A stretch of 23,950 nt of DNA, from the NCBI GenBank assembly GCA_964416595.1, contig CAYQES010000032.1:1-23950 (forward strand), given 5' to 3'. The notes under the pieces were generated by a model, which made no database searches, had not been told where the DNA came from, and saw only the letters and a program-made list of their open reading frames with translations. The position numbers were made by a program, and so were the translations under genes. Each line of letters begins with the position of its first letter. Positions within the stretch are counted from its first letter, which is position 1. The stretch is from JAKFYM01 sp964416595 (lineage in GTDB: Bacteria; Bdellovibrionota; UBA1018; CAIPTA01). Positions 8,238 to 16,726 of this stretch are shown here, piece after piece.

Positions 8238-9461
8238 ATGAACGCTATTAAAGTGCTTTTGCAAAAAAACATGCTGGTCACTTTCCTCATGGGTTTTTCC
8301 TCAGGCATTCCGCTCCTCCTCACCTCTAAAACACTGCAAGCGTGGATGACAGACGAAAGCGTGGACCTCAAAGTAATCGGCATTTTTGCCCTCGTGGGCC
8401 TGCCCTATACATTAAAGTTTTTATGGTCGCCGCTCTTTGACCGCTTCACCCTCCCCTTCCTGGGCCGCCGCCGGGGCTGGCTCCTGGTGAGCCAATTGGC
8501 TTTGGTGTTATCCATTAGCGCCATGGCTTTTACGCAACCCAAAGAAGGCCCCTGGCTCGTAGCCGCTCTCTGCTTGGTGATTTCTTTTTTTAGCGCTTCC
8601 CAAGATATCGTGGTGGATGCTTTCCGGCGGGAGAGTTTGCAGGATACTGAGCTTGGCCTTGGTTCCACTCTCTATATCTATGGCTATCGGGTGGCTATGT
8701 GGATTTCCGGTGCCTTAGCACTCATTTTGGCCGATCACCTTTCCTGGCATGCAGTGTATCTAGTCATGGCCGGCACTATGGCTGTGGGTGCGATCACCAC
8801 CCTTTTCTCTCAGGAACCAAAGGTAGACGCCCCCCCGCCCCGTACTTTGGCGGAATCTGTTGTGGCACCCCTTTCGGAATTTTTTAAACGCCGGGGAGCC
8901 TGGGAAATTTTGATTTTTATCCTACTCTATAAAGTGGGCGATACAATGGCGGGAGCGATGTCCACGCCCTTTTACTTACAACTAGGATTCAGCAAAACGG
9001 AAGTGGGCACGATCGCAAAAACATTTGGCCTTTTTTCCACATTAGTGGGCAGTTTATTGGGCGGTTTATTCATTTTAAAGCTTGGCATCAACCGTTCGCT
9101 GCTTTTTTTCGGCGTGCTGCAAGCAGCTTCCACGGCGGGCTTTGCGGTGCTCGCCACCATTGGCAATTCTCTGCTGGGCCTCACCTGGGTGATCGCTTTT
9201 GAGGATCTCTCGGGGGGTATGGGCACCGCGGCCTTTGCGGCTTTCATGGCTTCGCAAACCAACAAACGTTTCACCGCAACCCAATACGCACTGCTCACGA
9301 GCTTGATGGGAGTGCCGAGAGTGATTCTTTCTTCCCCAACGGGCTGGCTCGCGGAACAGATGGGTTGGCACACATACTTTCTTTTCTGCACAGCCGCAGC
9401 GGTGCCAGGATTATTGCTACTTCTTAAAATGCTAAAAACGGAAAAAAAGTATGAATCTTAA
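8238..9461 (+). CDS. ampG: AmpG-like muropeptide permease (MFS)
   Basis: AmpG carries anhydro-muropeptides from the periplasm into the cytoplasm for peptidoglycan recycling. The 407-residue product has about 12 hydrophobic helices. It carries sequences typical of the family: FLMGFSSGIPLLLTSKTLQAWM near residues 14-35, an RRR cytoplasmic loop (FLGRRRGWLL), and ILLYKVGDTMAGAMSTPFYL opening the second half. The reading frame is open back to 8100, but that part overlaps the divergent barrel gene and is not membrane-like, so the ATG at 8238 is used. Its Shine-Dalgarno is poor. It is the first gene of a run reaching 14560. In a predatory bacterium it could also take up prey wall fragments (inference). 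Confidence 0.85.
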   Translation: MNAIKVLLQKNMLVTFLMGFSSGIPLLLTSKTLQAWMTDESVDLKVIGIFALVGLPYTLKFLWSPLFDRFTLPFLGRRRGWLLVSQLALVLSISAMAFTQPKEGPWLVAALCLVISFFSASQDIVVDAFRRESLQDTELGLGSTLYIYGYRVAMWISGALALILADHLSWHAVYLVMAGTMAVGAITTLFSQEPKVDAPPPRTLAESVVAPLSEFFKRRGAWEILIFILLYKVGDTMAGAMSTPFYLQLGFSKTEVGTIAKTFGLFSTLVGSLLGGLFILKLGINRSLLFFGVLQAASTAGFAVLATIGNSLLGLTWVIAFEDLSGGMGTAAFAAFMASQTNKRFTATQYALLTSLMGVPRVILSSPTGWLAEQMGWHTYFLFCTAAAVPGLLLLLKMLKTEKKYES

Positions 9462-9741
9462 AGCGCATCTTTTTATTTGTGTGAATGATCGGGGCGAAGG
9501 CAAAAAAGAAAGCTGCGCCCGTAAGGGTTCCCAAGAATTAAGAGACAAAGTAAAAATGCTTTGCCATGAAAAAAATCTACCCAAAGGCAGCTACCGCGTA
9601 AACAATTCTGGGTGCCTTGGGCCATGTGAGCGGGGAATTTCCGCCGTGCTTTATCCTAAGGGAGAATGGCTCCTGGATAATACGGCCGAAGATGCGGAAA
9701 AATTAGCCGCCCTCGTTGAGCAAGCCGTTAAGGAAGAATAG
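9451..9741 (+). CDS. 2Fe-2S ferredoxin-like protein (thioredoxin fold)
   Basis: This 96-residue soluble protein has the cysteine pattern of the thioredoxin-like 2Fe-2S ferredoxins: Cys10 in LFICVND, Cys22 in ESCARKGS, then Cys55 and Cys59 in SGCLGPCERG. Cys38 is an extra one. The spacing C-x11-C and C-x3-C and the small size fit an electron carrier in the cytoplasm. It overlaps the end of ampG by 11 nt, so the two are translated together, but there is no obvious functional tie to muropeptide uptake. The radical SAM enzyme two genes downstream needs a low-potential electron donor, so it is a possible client. Confidence 0.85.
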   Translation: MNLKAHLFICVNDRGEGKKESCARKGSQELRDKVKMLCHEKNLPKGSYRVNNSGCLGPCERGISAVLYPKGEWLLDNTAEDAEKLAALVEQAVKEE

Positions 9742-9744
9742 ACC

Positions 9745-10830
9745 TTGGGCCAGTCGACACGGGGAGTAGATCCCGCTACCCTCCTTGGCTTTGTAGAAAA
9801 CACGATTCCTTTTCTATTTCAGGAAAATAAACCCCTCACCCCTTACACAGAAATTATTTTAGCGGCTCGTAACACCCAAAAATTTTCCCATTTAGAATAT
9901 TTTAAACTTTGCTTGAGCGCCCATTACACTACTGTGGCAACCTTTGTGCCCACGGATGTGGACAATCAAATCCGCAAAAATCTCTGGGATCCTTCGCTTC
10001 CCTCGAGCATCACGGAAGCCATGGCCGAATTCACCTTGCAATCCTTACGTTGGGATTTTCGCCCAGTAACAGCCCGCTTTCAGGAAGCAGGAAGTGATTA
10101 TGTTTCCGGCCATCAGGGTGAGTGGTTTAGCGTGGCCGTGGGTGCCTACTCAGCCCACCGAGAAAAAAATCCGGAGCTCGCCAAAGAAATACTCGGGGCG
10201 ATCGAAAAAGAACTATCCACGGAAGCCGAGATTTTCCGCACTTTAAAAAAAGAAAAGAACGGTATCGGGCTTTTACGGGCCGCTACCCTCATTGCCCACA
10301 ACTTAGGAGACCTTGATCGCGTAATCGACCAATGGAGTTTACCTGCCGATGATTCTTTACGGCAGAACGCTTATAAATTAGGACATACAAAAAAATACCC
10401 AGAGCTTTTGGAAGCGGGCAATCTCAATAAAGCTTTTATGGCCAGTGAAAATCACCGGCACTATCCGCTGAGAAAGCCCAAAGCCTTGCGACGCTCTATC
10501 GATTTTCTTTTGCCCTTGGGTCCATTTTTTGATTCTTGGGGCGCCACCGTTGGCCGGCATCCACTCCTTAGCCCCCAAGAAATTGCGGAGGTGGCCGAGG
10601 CCCTACTCGATGGTTTTACGCGCCTTTCTTCCCCCAAAATTCCATTATACGGCTACGCCCGGGCCCTAAAGGGAATCCAAAGTTCTTTTCCACGGTTAAC
10701 CGATCACTTGCCCGCTAAAGCCGCTAAATCCTTACAAAAAGGAGAGATCCCTGAAATCATGCGGCCGAGCCAAGAGGTGTTTGAAGGGCAATGGGCAAAG
10801 AAGGCATTACAGTTCTTAAAAATCTTGTGA
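9745..10830 (+). CDS. Conserved-looking cytoplasmic protein of unknown function, TTG start
   Basis: This 361-residue protein is not recognised. There is no signal peptide, membrane helix or Cys cluster. It is helix-rich, with two alternating blocks of Leu and charged residues, and has a His/Tyr/Arg patch (ASENHRHYPLRKPKALRR) near residues 230-250. The TTG at 9745 is chosen because AAGGAAG lies 8 nt upstream, inside the end of the ferredoxin gene. No ATG occurs near the N terminus that would keep the well-structured first 100 residues. It sits between a ferredoxin and a B12-type radical SAM protein in the same run, so it may support the same reaction. That is context only. Confidence 0.75.
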   Translation: MGQSTRGVDPATLLGFVENTIPFLFQENKPLTPYTEIILAARNTQKFSHLEYFKLCLSAHYTTVATFVPTDVDNQIRKNLWDPSLPSSITEAMAEFTLQSLRWDFRPVTARFQEAGSDYVSGHQGEWFSVAVGAYSAHREKNPELAKEILGAIEKELSTEAEIFRTLKKEKNGIGLLRAATLIAHNLGDLDRVIDQWSLPADDSLRQNAYKLGHTKKYPELLEAGNLNKAFMASENHRHYPLRKPKALRRSIDFLLPLGPFFDSWGATVGRHPLLSPQEIAEVAEALLDGFTRLSSPKIPLYGYARALKGIQSSFPRLTDHLPAKAAKSLQKGEIPEIMRPSQEVFEGQWAKKALQFLKIL

Positions 10831-10845
10831 TAGCCCATCCCTAGA

Positions 10846-12720
10846 ATGAAAATCCTTCTCGCTACAGCACCAATGGTGCAAATCAACACGCCTTATCCGG
10901 CCACGGCTTACCTAAAGGGTTTTCTAGACAGTCGCTTTTCAGCGCAAGAGCTGAAGGTAATTCAGGCAGATCCCGCTTTAGCGCTTGTGCTAAAATTATT
11001 CTCTAAAGATGGATTGAATCGTCTTAAGAAAAAAATAGAGAAAAGCAAAAAACCCGAACTAAAATTTTTTCTGGAAGCTTTTAGTGATTACCAATCCACC
11101 GTGGAACAAGCTGTTTCCTACCTGCAGGGAAAGGATCGCCACCTCGAAAAGAAAATTGCAGCCCGGAATCTTTTGCCCGAAGGCCCCCGCTTTGTTGGTT
11201 TACATGAAGATGGGCCGCTTCTTCAGCAATTTAAAAGACTCCCCACTCCCGATAAAGCCCAACACATTGCCTCTCTCTATCTAGATGATCTCGCAGATTA
11301 CTATCGCTTAGGAGTAGATTCCCGTTTTCAATTTTCTCGTTACGGCGAAAGGCTCGCAGCTTCCCAGCCAAGCTTTGATGCTCTTCACAAAGAATTACAA
11401 ACCAAACCCACGCTCGTGGATGAAATGCTCCTGGAAGTCACAAAAGAACTCTTAAAAAAACATAAACCAGATCTTCTTTGCCTCTCGATTCCTTTTGCGG
11501 GCACAGTGTATGGCGCTTTACGCATGGGAGCGGTGGCAAAGTCCCTTGGCATTCCCGTGGCCCTAGGGGGAGGTTACGCCAACACAGAACTGCGCCGGCT
11601 TAACGATCCGCGCCTCTTTCAATACGTGGATTTTATTTCTCTCGATGATGGTGAGCAACCGCTCCTTTCCATCATCGAACACCTGCAAGGCAAGCGACAA
11701 AAAGAAAAACTCTGTCGCACGTATTATCCTGAAGAAGGCAAGGTGCATTTTAGTCTTTCCACAGAAGCTCCTCTTCCTTTTGCGGAAACCGGAACCCCCT
11801 CCTACGCTGGTTTACCTTTGCAGGATTATATTTCTCTGTATGAAATGCTGAATCCTGTCACGAAACTCTGGAGTGGTTTCTTTTGGAATAAACTCACCCT
11901 CGCCCATGGTTGTTATTGGCGCCGCTGCTCGTTCTGCGATACCTCGCTCGATTATATACAGCGCTATGAAGTGGAAGAAGCTAAACGCCTAGTGGACAAA
12001 ATGGAAAAGATCGCCCAAGAAACGGGCCGCCAGGGTTTTCATTTTGTGGATGAAGCGGCTCCCCCCGCCATTTTAAAAGCGCTCTCTTTAGAACTCATTG
12101 AGCGAAAATCTAACTTCCAGTGGTGGGGCAATATCCGATTCGATAAAACCTTCACGCCAGAACTCGCAGCCCTCATGAAGCAAGCAGGATGCCTTGCTGT
12201 GACTGGAGGCCTTGAAGTCGCATCTCCCCGCATTTTAAAACTCATTGAAAAGGGAATCACCGTGGAGCAGGTAGCGAAAGTCACCAAAGCTTTTAGCCAA
12301 GCGGGAATTTTTGTGCACGCCTATCTTATGTATGGCTTTCCCACGCAAACCACCCAAGAAACCGTGGATAGCCTAGAAGTGGTTCGGCAACTTTTTCAAG
12401 CGGAGTGTTTACAGAGTGCCTTTTGGCATCGCTTCGCTGCCACAGTGCACAGCCCCGTGGGCCGCCAACCGGAAAAATATGGCATCCGCATACTAGCTCA
12501 CCCACCAGAAAGCCTTTCTTCCCACGGCTATTTTTCCGAAAATGATTTGCCCTTTCTGGATCCAACCCCCACGCCCCACGACGCCCTGGGCGAGGGCCTT
12601 CGAAAGGCTCTATATAATTATATGCATGGAATTGGTTTTGAATTAGATGTGCGGGACTGGTTCCCCTTGCGGGTGCCAAAATCCAAGATTCCTGCTACAT
12701 TTATCGCAAACGCACTATGA
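10846..12720 (+). CDS. B12-binding-domain radical SAM protein
   Basis: This 624-residue protein combines a Rossmann-type cobalamin-binding region and a radical SAM domain. The cobalamin region lies at about residues 206-285 (PDLLCLSIPFAGTVYGALRM, then IPVALGGGYANTEL), with no DxHxxG, as in many members. In the radical SAM domain the cluster cysteines are Cys356, Cys361 and Cys364 in HGCYWRRCSFCD. The spacing is C-x4-C-x2-C rather than the standard C-x3-C-x2-C. Downstream are barrel elements such as GFHFVDEAAPP, GGLEVASPRILKLIEKGI and AYLMYGFPTQT. The N-terminal 190 residues are family-specific. Such enzymes use SAM and often cobalamin for methylations or rearrangements, but the substrate cannot be told. 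Its stop overlaps the hslO start (ATGA). A clear Shine-Dalgarno is lacking before the ATG. Confidence 0.9.
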   Translation: MKILLATAPMVQINTPYPATAYLKGFLDSRFSAQELKVIQADPALALVLKLFSKDGLNRLKKKIEKSKKPELKFFLEAFSDYQSTVEQAVSYLQGKDRHLEKKIAARNLLPEGPRFVGLHEDGPLLQQFKRLPTPDKAQHIASLYLDDLADYYRLGVDSRFQFSRYGERLAASQPSFDALHKELQTKPTLVDEMLLEVTKELLKKHKPDLLCLSIPFAGTVYGALRMGAVAKSLGIPVALGGGYANTELRRLNDPRLFQYVDFISLDDGEQPLLSIIEHLQGKRQKEKLCRTYYPEEGKVHFSLSTEAPLPFAETGTPSYAGLPLQDYISLYEMLNPVTKLWSGFFWNKLTLAHGCYWRRCSFCDTSLDYIQRYEVEEAKRLVDKMEKIAQETGRQGFHFVDEAAPPAILKALSLELIERKSNFQWWGNIRFDKTFTPELAALMKQAGCLAVTGGLEVASPRILKLIEKGITVEQVAKVTKAFSQAGIFVHAYLMYGFPTQTTQETVDSLEVVRQLFQAECLQSAFWHRFAATVHSPVGRQPEKYGIRILAHPPESLSSHGYFSENDLPFLDPTPTPHDALGEGLRKALYNYMHGIGFELDVRDWFPLRVPKSKIPATFIANAL

Positions 12721-13625
12721 CTCAAGATACCAACGCGCTGCTAAAAGCCATAAGCGAAAATAAAGAAGCTGTAGTTTATGCCCTAGATGCTACTGCCCTG
12801 GTGCAAGAATCCATGGAACGGATCAATGCTTGGCCCACGGCCACAAAACATTTGGGCCAGGCCATGATGGCGAGTCTACTTTTGCAAGCCCTAGGCGATA
12901 GTGAAGATAAGGATACCCTCTCTCTCCAATGGATGTGTGACGGACCCTTTGGCTATTGTTTTGCGGAAGCCCGCAATTATGGCGAAGTGCGGGGCACGAT
13001 CCGCAACCCACAGGCTCCTGTGGCCGATTATGAAACGGGTTTGGGCCAAGGCCTTTTGCAAATTCGCCGCTCCATTAAAGGCTTCGCCACCACGAGCGTG
13101 GTTAATTCCGTGGGCGACGTGAGCACCGATCTAGTGGAGTATTTGGAAAAATCTGAGCAAAAAAATTGTGGCATCAATCTTTCCGTAGTGATCGATTGGG
13201 AAGATGCATCCCAATCGAAAGTGAAAGTTGTTTCTGCCTTAGCTTACCTCATCCATATTTTGCCACAGCCCACGGAACAAAAACTAAATGATGCCTTAGT
13301 GCGCTGGAATCGGCAGATGCTAAACTTAGGCGCCATCTCCCGTTGGTCCTTACGGCCAGAACAAGTATCGCTCGATATGCTTCGCTTGATCACGGGAGAA
13401 GTAGAACCCAATCTCGTGATGAACCAGCGGGTGCTATTTTCCTGTAACTGCTCAGAAGAGCGCGCTACCCGTGCATTAGCACTTTTAGAAGCCCAGGAAG
13501 AAAAGGAAGGGGATTTTCACCCCACTCTTGAGACAGAAATTCGCTGTGAATATTGCGGCCGAACCTATACGGTGGAAGCTAAGAAAACAGAGAGTTTCAA
13601 AAAACAAAGGGGGCGCAAAAAATGA
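12717..13625 (+). CDS. hslO: Hsp33, redox-regulated chaperone
   Basis: Hsp33 is a cytoplasmic holdase that is switched on by oxidation, when four zinc-binding cysteines form disulfides. The 302-residue protein has the full family layout. The N-terminal substrate domain includes QWMCDGPFGYCFAEA (residues 71-85) and DYETGLGQGLLQI. The C-terminal redox switch has Cys243-x-Cys245 (FSCNCSEER) and Cys277-x2-Cys280 (CEYCGR). Length matches the family. It overlaps the radical SAM gene upstream and apaG downstream, each by ATGA, so the three genes are translationally coupled. A short basic tail (KKQRGRKK) ends the protein. Confidence 0.95.
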   Translation: MTQDTNALLKAISENKEAVVYALDATALVQESMERINAWPTATKHLGQAMMASLLLQALGDSEDKDTLSLQWMCDGPFGYCFAEARNYGEVRGTIRNPQAPVADYETGLGQGLLQIRRSIKGFATTSVVNSVGDVSTDLVEYLEKSEQKNCGINLSVVIDWEDASQSKVKVVSALAYLIHILPQPTEQKLNDALVRWNRQMLNLGAISRWSLRPEQVSLDMLRLITGEVEPNLVMNQRVLFSCNCSEERATRALALLEAQEEKEGDFHPTLETEIRCEYCGRTYTVEAKKTESFKKQRGRKK

Positions 13626-14020
13626 GATCCAAGCGAACCAATGGAGTGCGGGTAGACGTCGAAACCCTCTACGTGCAAAACAAGAGCGTTCCGGCCATGA
13701 ACCAATATCTCTTTGCCTACGAAATCACCATCACCAATGAAAATCCGGAGCCCGTGCAGCTCCTCCATCGCCACTGGACAATCACAGACGCCCTCGGACG
13801 CATCGAAGAAGTAAAAGGCCCCGGCGTGATCGGCAAACAACCCCGGCTAAAACCTGGGGAAAGTTTTACCTACGATAGTTTTTGCCCCCTGCCCACTCCC
13901 TTCGGCAGTATGCGTGGTACCTACAAAATGATGCGGGATAATGGAGAGTTTTTCGACGTGGAAGTGCCGCTCTTTAGTCTCGTGCAAAAAGAAGAGCCCA
14001 GGGAAAACCTTTCCTTCTAA
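13622..14020 (+). CDS. apaG: ApaG domain protein
   Basis: This 132-residue protein is an ApaG fold member, an all-beta (FnIII-like) protein linked historically to Co/Mg handling but with no proven activity. The diagnostic parts are YLFAYEITITNENPEPVQLL (residues 29-48), RHWTITDALGR and the GPGVIG loop (66-71). The segment PFGSMRGTYKMM follows near residue 93. Length is normal for the family. The ATG overlaps the hslO stop (ATGA), and the next gene starts right after its stop codon. Confidence 0.95.
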   Translation: MRSKRTNGVRVDVETLYVQNKSVPAMNQYLFAYEITITNENPEPVQLLHRHWTITDALGRIEEVKGPGVIGKQPRLKPGESFTYDSFCPLPTPFGSMRGTYKMMRDNGEFFDVEVPLFSLVQKEEPRENLSF

Positions 14021-14560
14021 ATGAAAAATCTAGAAGAAGCCCTCACTCACTACCAAGAGCTTCTCGCGCGTGTAGACGAGCTTTTCACCGAAATCCGCTC
14101 CCGTAACCAAGAATCCATGCAATGTACGCTCGGATGCCACTCTTGTTGCAAGCCAGAACTCACTGTAGGCCCCTTGGAGGCAGAAAATATTCGCCGGAAT
14201 ATACCAGAAAACCAAAGAGTAGCCCTTTTACGGCAAGAAAAAACCTCTTCTTTCCAAGGCTCCCGCTGTGCTTTTTTGCAGGAAAACGGGGCTTGTGGGA
14301 TCTACGAACTTAGACCACTCGTGTGCCGCTCTCATGGCGTGCCCTTGCAGTTCCAAGAAATTATGAATGGCATATCCACCCGCTACCGGGATGTGTGCCC
14401 CTTAAATTTTCCTGTAGCTTTGGAAAATTTAGCGGATCAAGATGTGATGAATTTGGACACCCTGAATACTATTCTTGCAACGCTTACGGCCATGGCCCAT
14501 GGGAAAGAGTACAAACGCATCCCGCTGCGCCCGTCCGCACTACTTCCAAAACTCTCTTAA
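14021..14560 (+). CDS. YkgJ-family cysteine cluster protein
   Basis: The 179-residue protein carries the CxxxCxxCC-type cluster of the YkgJ / putative zinc- or iron-chelating family. It has Cys35, Cys39, Cys42 and Cys43 (QCTLGCHSCC), Cys83 (SRCAFL), Cys92 (GACGIYE), Cys102 in RPLVCRSHGVP and Cys126 in RDVCPLN. The ACGIYELRPLVCRSHG signature is typical. It probably binds a metal or Fe-S centre in the cytoplasm; the biological role of the family is unsettled. The start codon directly follows the apaG stop. It is the last gene of the run that starts with ampG, and its end overlaps the end of the convergent pseudouridine synthase by 21 bp. Confidence 0.9.
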   Translation: MKNLEEALTHYQELLARVDELFTEIRSRNQESMQCTLGCHSCCKPELTVGPLEAENIRRNIPENQRVALLRQEKTSSFQGSRCAFLQENGACGIYELRPLVCRSHGVPLQFQEIMNGISTRYRDVCPLNFPVALENLADQDVMNLDTLNTILATLTAMAHGKEYKRIPLRPSALLPKLS

Positions 14561-15211
14561 AATCCGCTGGAAATCCGCATCGGGCTGCGTGGCCACTCTC
14601 ACCATTTTTTCCTGGGCCCGATCAGGAAACGCTAAGCTACTCGCCGAAAGCAGCGTTCGCTTTAAATTAAATTTTTTGGCGAAGGCCCGATTATCCCATT
14701 CATTGCCATATTCCGGATCACCCACGATCGGGTGCCCGAGAAAACGCAAATGTCTTCGGATCTGGTGATAACGGCCCGTTTTGGGCTCTAATTTTAGCAG
14801 CGCATATTCGCGCTTCTCCCCCTCTAGCTCCACGGTGATCGATTGCAAGCGGGAGAAGTTTGTAACAGCTGGCTCCATGCTTTTTTCTTTATGCTTTTGC
14901 AAGGGCTCTTCACACACGCCTTGCTGAGGAGGAATTCCATGCACCAAGGCCGTGTATTGTTTTTTTACTACTCTAGTACGAAACAAGGCCGTGAGTTCTT
15001 TGGCGGCCTGGGGCGTGAGAGCAAAGGTAAGAATCCCACATGTATCTTTATCAATTCGATGCACGGGAAAAACCGCGCGCTTCAGCTGCCTTTCCAAATG
15101 GTCTTTTGCGCTGATGGAGCGTTGTTCGGGGGAATCGCTATAGGTGAGAAATCCCGAAGGCTTATGAATCACCACATATTCTTTCGCTTGGCTGAGTACT
15201 TTCAATTTCAT
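14540..15211 (-). CDS. RluA-family pseudouridine synthase
   Basis: This enzyme isomerises uridine to pseudouridine in rRNA or tRNA. The 223-residue protein is a catalytic domain without an S4 domain. Visible motifs are VVIHKPSGFLTYSD (residues 13-26), the active-site HRIDKDTCGIL with Asp54, KKQYTALVHG, and the RYHQIRRHLRFLGHPIVGDPEYG region near residues 155-180. Size and lack of S4 fit TruC/RluA-like members acting on tRNA, but the target base cannot be read from sequence. Its ATG overlaps the stop of the upstream GNAT gene (ATGA), so the two form an operon. Confidence 0.93.
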   Translation of the reverse strand: MKLKVLSQAKEYVVIHKPSGFLTYSDSPEQRSISAKDHLERQLKRAVFPVHRIDKDTCGILTFALTPQAAKELTALFRTRVVKKQYTALVHGIPPQQGVCEEPLQKHKEKSMEPAVTNFSRLQSITVELEGEKREYALLKLEPKTGRYHQIRRHLRFLGHPIVGDPEYGNEWDNRAFAKKFNLKRTLLSASSLAFPDRAQEKMVRVATQPDADFQRILREFWK

Positions 15212-15633
15212 AAATCGATCCGCATCACTTTATGGGGACCAATGCCAGGAATATCGAAGAAATCGCTTTCTACTTTCATGCCCACTTTTTCGTAAAAAGG
15301 AATCGCGACTTCCCGGGCGTTGCACCAAATGAGGGGCACTTTATTTTCCCGCGCCCACGAAAAAACTTCCTGCACCAAGAGCCTACCAAAACCCTGGCCT
15401 TGCCATTCTGGAGCCGTGGCCATACCCCGGATCCGCCACTGGCCAGGCACTAAAAATTTTGCAAAATCATCGGCATGCACGGTCACAATGGAACAAAGCT
15501 CTTCATTCCGATAGTAACCCCAGTGCATGGCCTGATCGTCTAAAGGATAATGACAACTTTCAATAGGCAAGCCCGGGCGAAGCACCCTTGCCCGCAATGG
15601 ATAGGCCTTTTCCTTGGAAATTTGCCGAATCAT
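15208..15633 (-). CDS. GNAT-family N-acetyltransferase
   Basis: This small acetyltransferase (141 residues from ATG 15633) has the acetyl-CoA loop at GMATAPEWQGQGFGRLLVQE. The second half is typical, with VPLIWCNAREVAIPFYEKVGM, in which the N-x(4)-A-x(2)-FYEK-x-G pattern is diagnostic. Two in-frame ATGs lie 6 nt apart. The second (15633) has AGGA 7 nt upstream, while the first (15639) lies only 1 nt from it, so the second is preferred. Substrate unknown. It overlaps the pseudouridine synthase by ATGA and is divergent from dus with about 55 nt between starts. Confidence 0.92.
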   Translation of the reverse strand: MIRQISKEKAYPLRARVLRPGLPIESCHYPLDDQAMHWGYYRNEELCSIVTVHADDFAKFLVPGQWRIRGMATAPEWQGQGFGRLLVQEVFSWARENKVPLIWCNAREVAIPFYEKVGMKVESDFFDIPGIGPHKVMRIDL

Positions 15634-15691
15634 CTCCATTTCCTAACCTAAGCCTTGCGGGGGTGCCAAGGGAAACGATAGAAAGAGCGCC

Positions 15692-16726
15692 ATGGAACTG
15701 GATCACTGGATTCGGCCGGGAAAACCGGCCCTCGTTTTAGCCCCCATGGAGGGTGTAACCGACGCTCCCATGCGCGCCCTACTCACGGAAAATCCAGGTT
15801 TCACCCATTGCGTGACCGAGTTCCTAAGAATCAGCCAAATGGTTTTGCCCAATAAATGTTACCGCCGTCACGCCGTGGAATTAGACCACGGCTCCCGTAC
15901 CCCGAGCGGCGTGCCCGTGCTATTTCAACTCCTAGGTGGTCATGAAGAACGCTTAGCCCTCTCGGCCGAAAAAGCCGTGGCCGCCGGCGCCCTCGGCATC
16001 GATTTAAATTTTGGTTGCCCCGCCCCCACGGTAAACAAGCACGATGGCGGCGCAACTCTCCTAAAATACCCAGAGCGCATCGAATCCATTGTGGCCGCCG
16101 TACGAAAAGCGGTGCCCATGCATATTCCCGTTTCTGCCAAACTTCGTTTAGGTTGGGATAACCCTTCGGCCATTCATGAAAATGCGGAACGGGCCGCCCG
16201 GGGTGGAGCTGCTTGGATCACGATCCATGGCCGCACGAAATTCCAGGGCTACACTCCGCCCGCCTATTGGGAACCGATCGGGGAAATTCGTCGTCGCCTC
16301 TGCATTCCCGTGATTGCCAACGGAGAAATTTGGACCCTAGAAGACTTCCACCGCTGCCGGGATGAAACCGGAGCCGAACATTTTATGCTGGGAAGAGGCG
16401 CGCTGGCCAATCCCCAACTCGCGCCCCAAGTGGCCCATGCTTTAGGTTTGCTGCCCTCCACCCCCACAGCCTTTCCCGAAAACCACGAGTGGCACGCACT
16501 TTTAGGTCGCTTTATAGACATTGCTACCCCTCTTTCCTCGAACCCCAACTATGCCTTGAAACGCATTAAACAATGGATGAAGTATGTGTGGCTAAAGCAT
16601 CCCTTTGAGGACTTTGATCGGATTAAGCGCCTGGAAGCCCTGGAGGAGCTACGCCTCATTTTACCGGAAATACGGTTTAAGCTGGCCCCTTTAATTGTTG
16701 ATAGAAATTCGAAATGCCAAAAATAA
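15692..16726 (+). CDS. dusC: tRNA-dihydrouridine synthase, DusC-like, with MITE-derived C-terminal tail
   Basis: This flavin enzyme reduces uridine to dihydrouridine in tRNA D loops. The 344-residue protein shows the FMN barrel motifs: APMEGVTDAPMR (17-28), the catalytic Cys109 in DLNFGCPAPTVNKHDGGATLL, SAKLRLG with Lys150, ITIHGRTKFQGY with His179, and PVIANGEIWTLEDF. The LNFGCPAPTVN form and the C-terminal helical part with LKRIKQWMKYV fit DusC (U16) better than DusA or DusB, but target assignment stays tentative. The last 14 codons (encoding LAPLIVDRNSKCQK) and the stop lie inside a miniature mobile element that begins at 16678. The native end has therefore been replaced, probably harmlessly since the fold is complete before it. 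Confidence 0.9.
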   Translation: MELDHWIRPGKPALVLAPMEGVTDAPMRALLTENPGFTHCVTEFLRISQMVLPNKCYRRHAVELDHGSRTPSGVPVLFQLLGGHEERLALSAEKAVAAGALGIDLNFGCPAPTVNKHDGGATLLKYPERIESIVAAVRKAVPMHIPVSAKLRLGWDNPSAIHENAERAARGGAAWITIHGRTKFQGYTPPAYWEPIGEIRRRLCIPVIANGEIWTLEDFHRCRDETGAEHFMLGRGALANPQLAPQVAHALGLLPSTPTAFPENHEWHALLGRFIDIATPLSSNPNYALKRIKQWMKYVWLKHPFEDFDRIKRLEALEELRLILPEIRFKLAPLIVDRNSKCQK

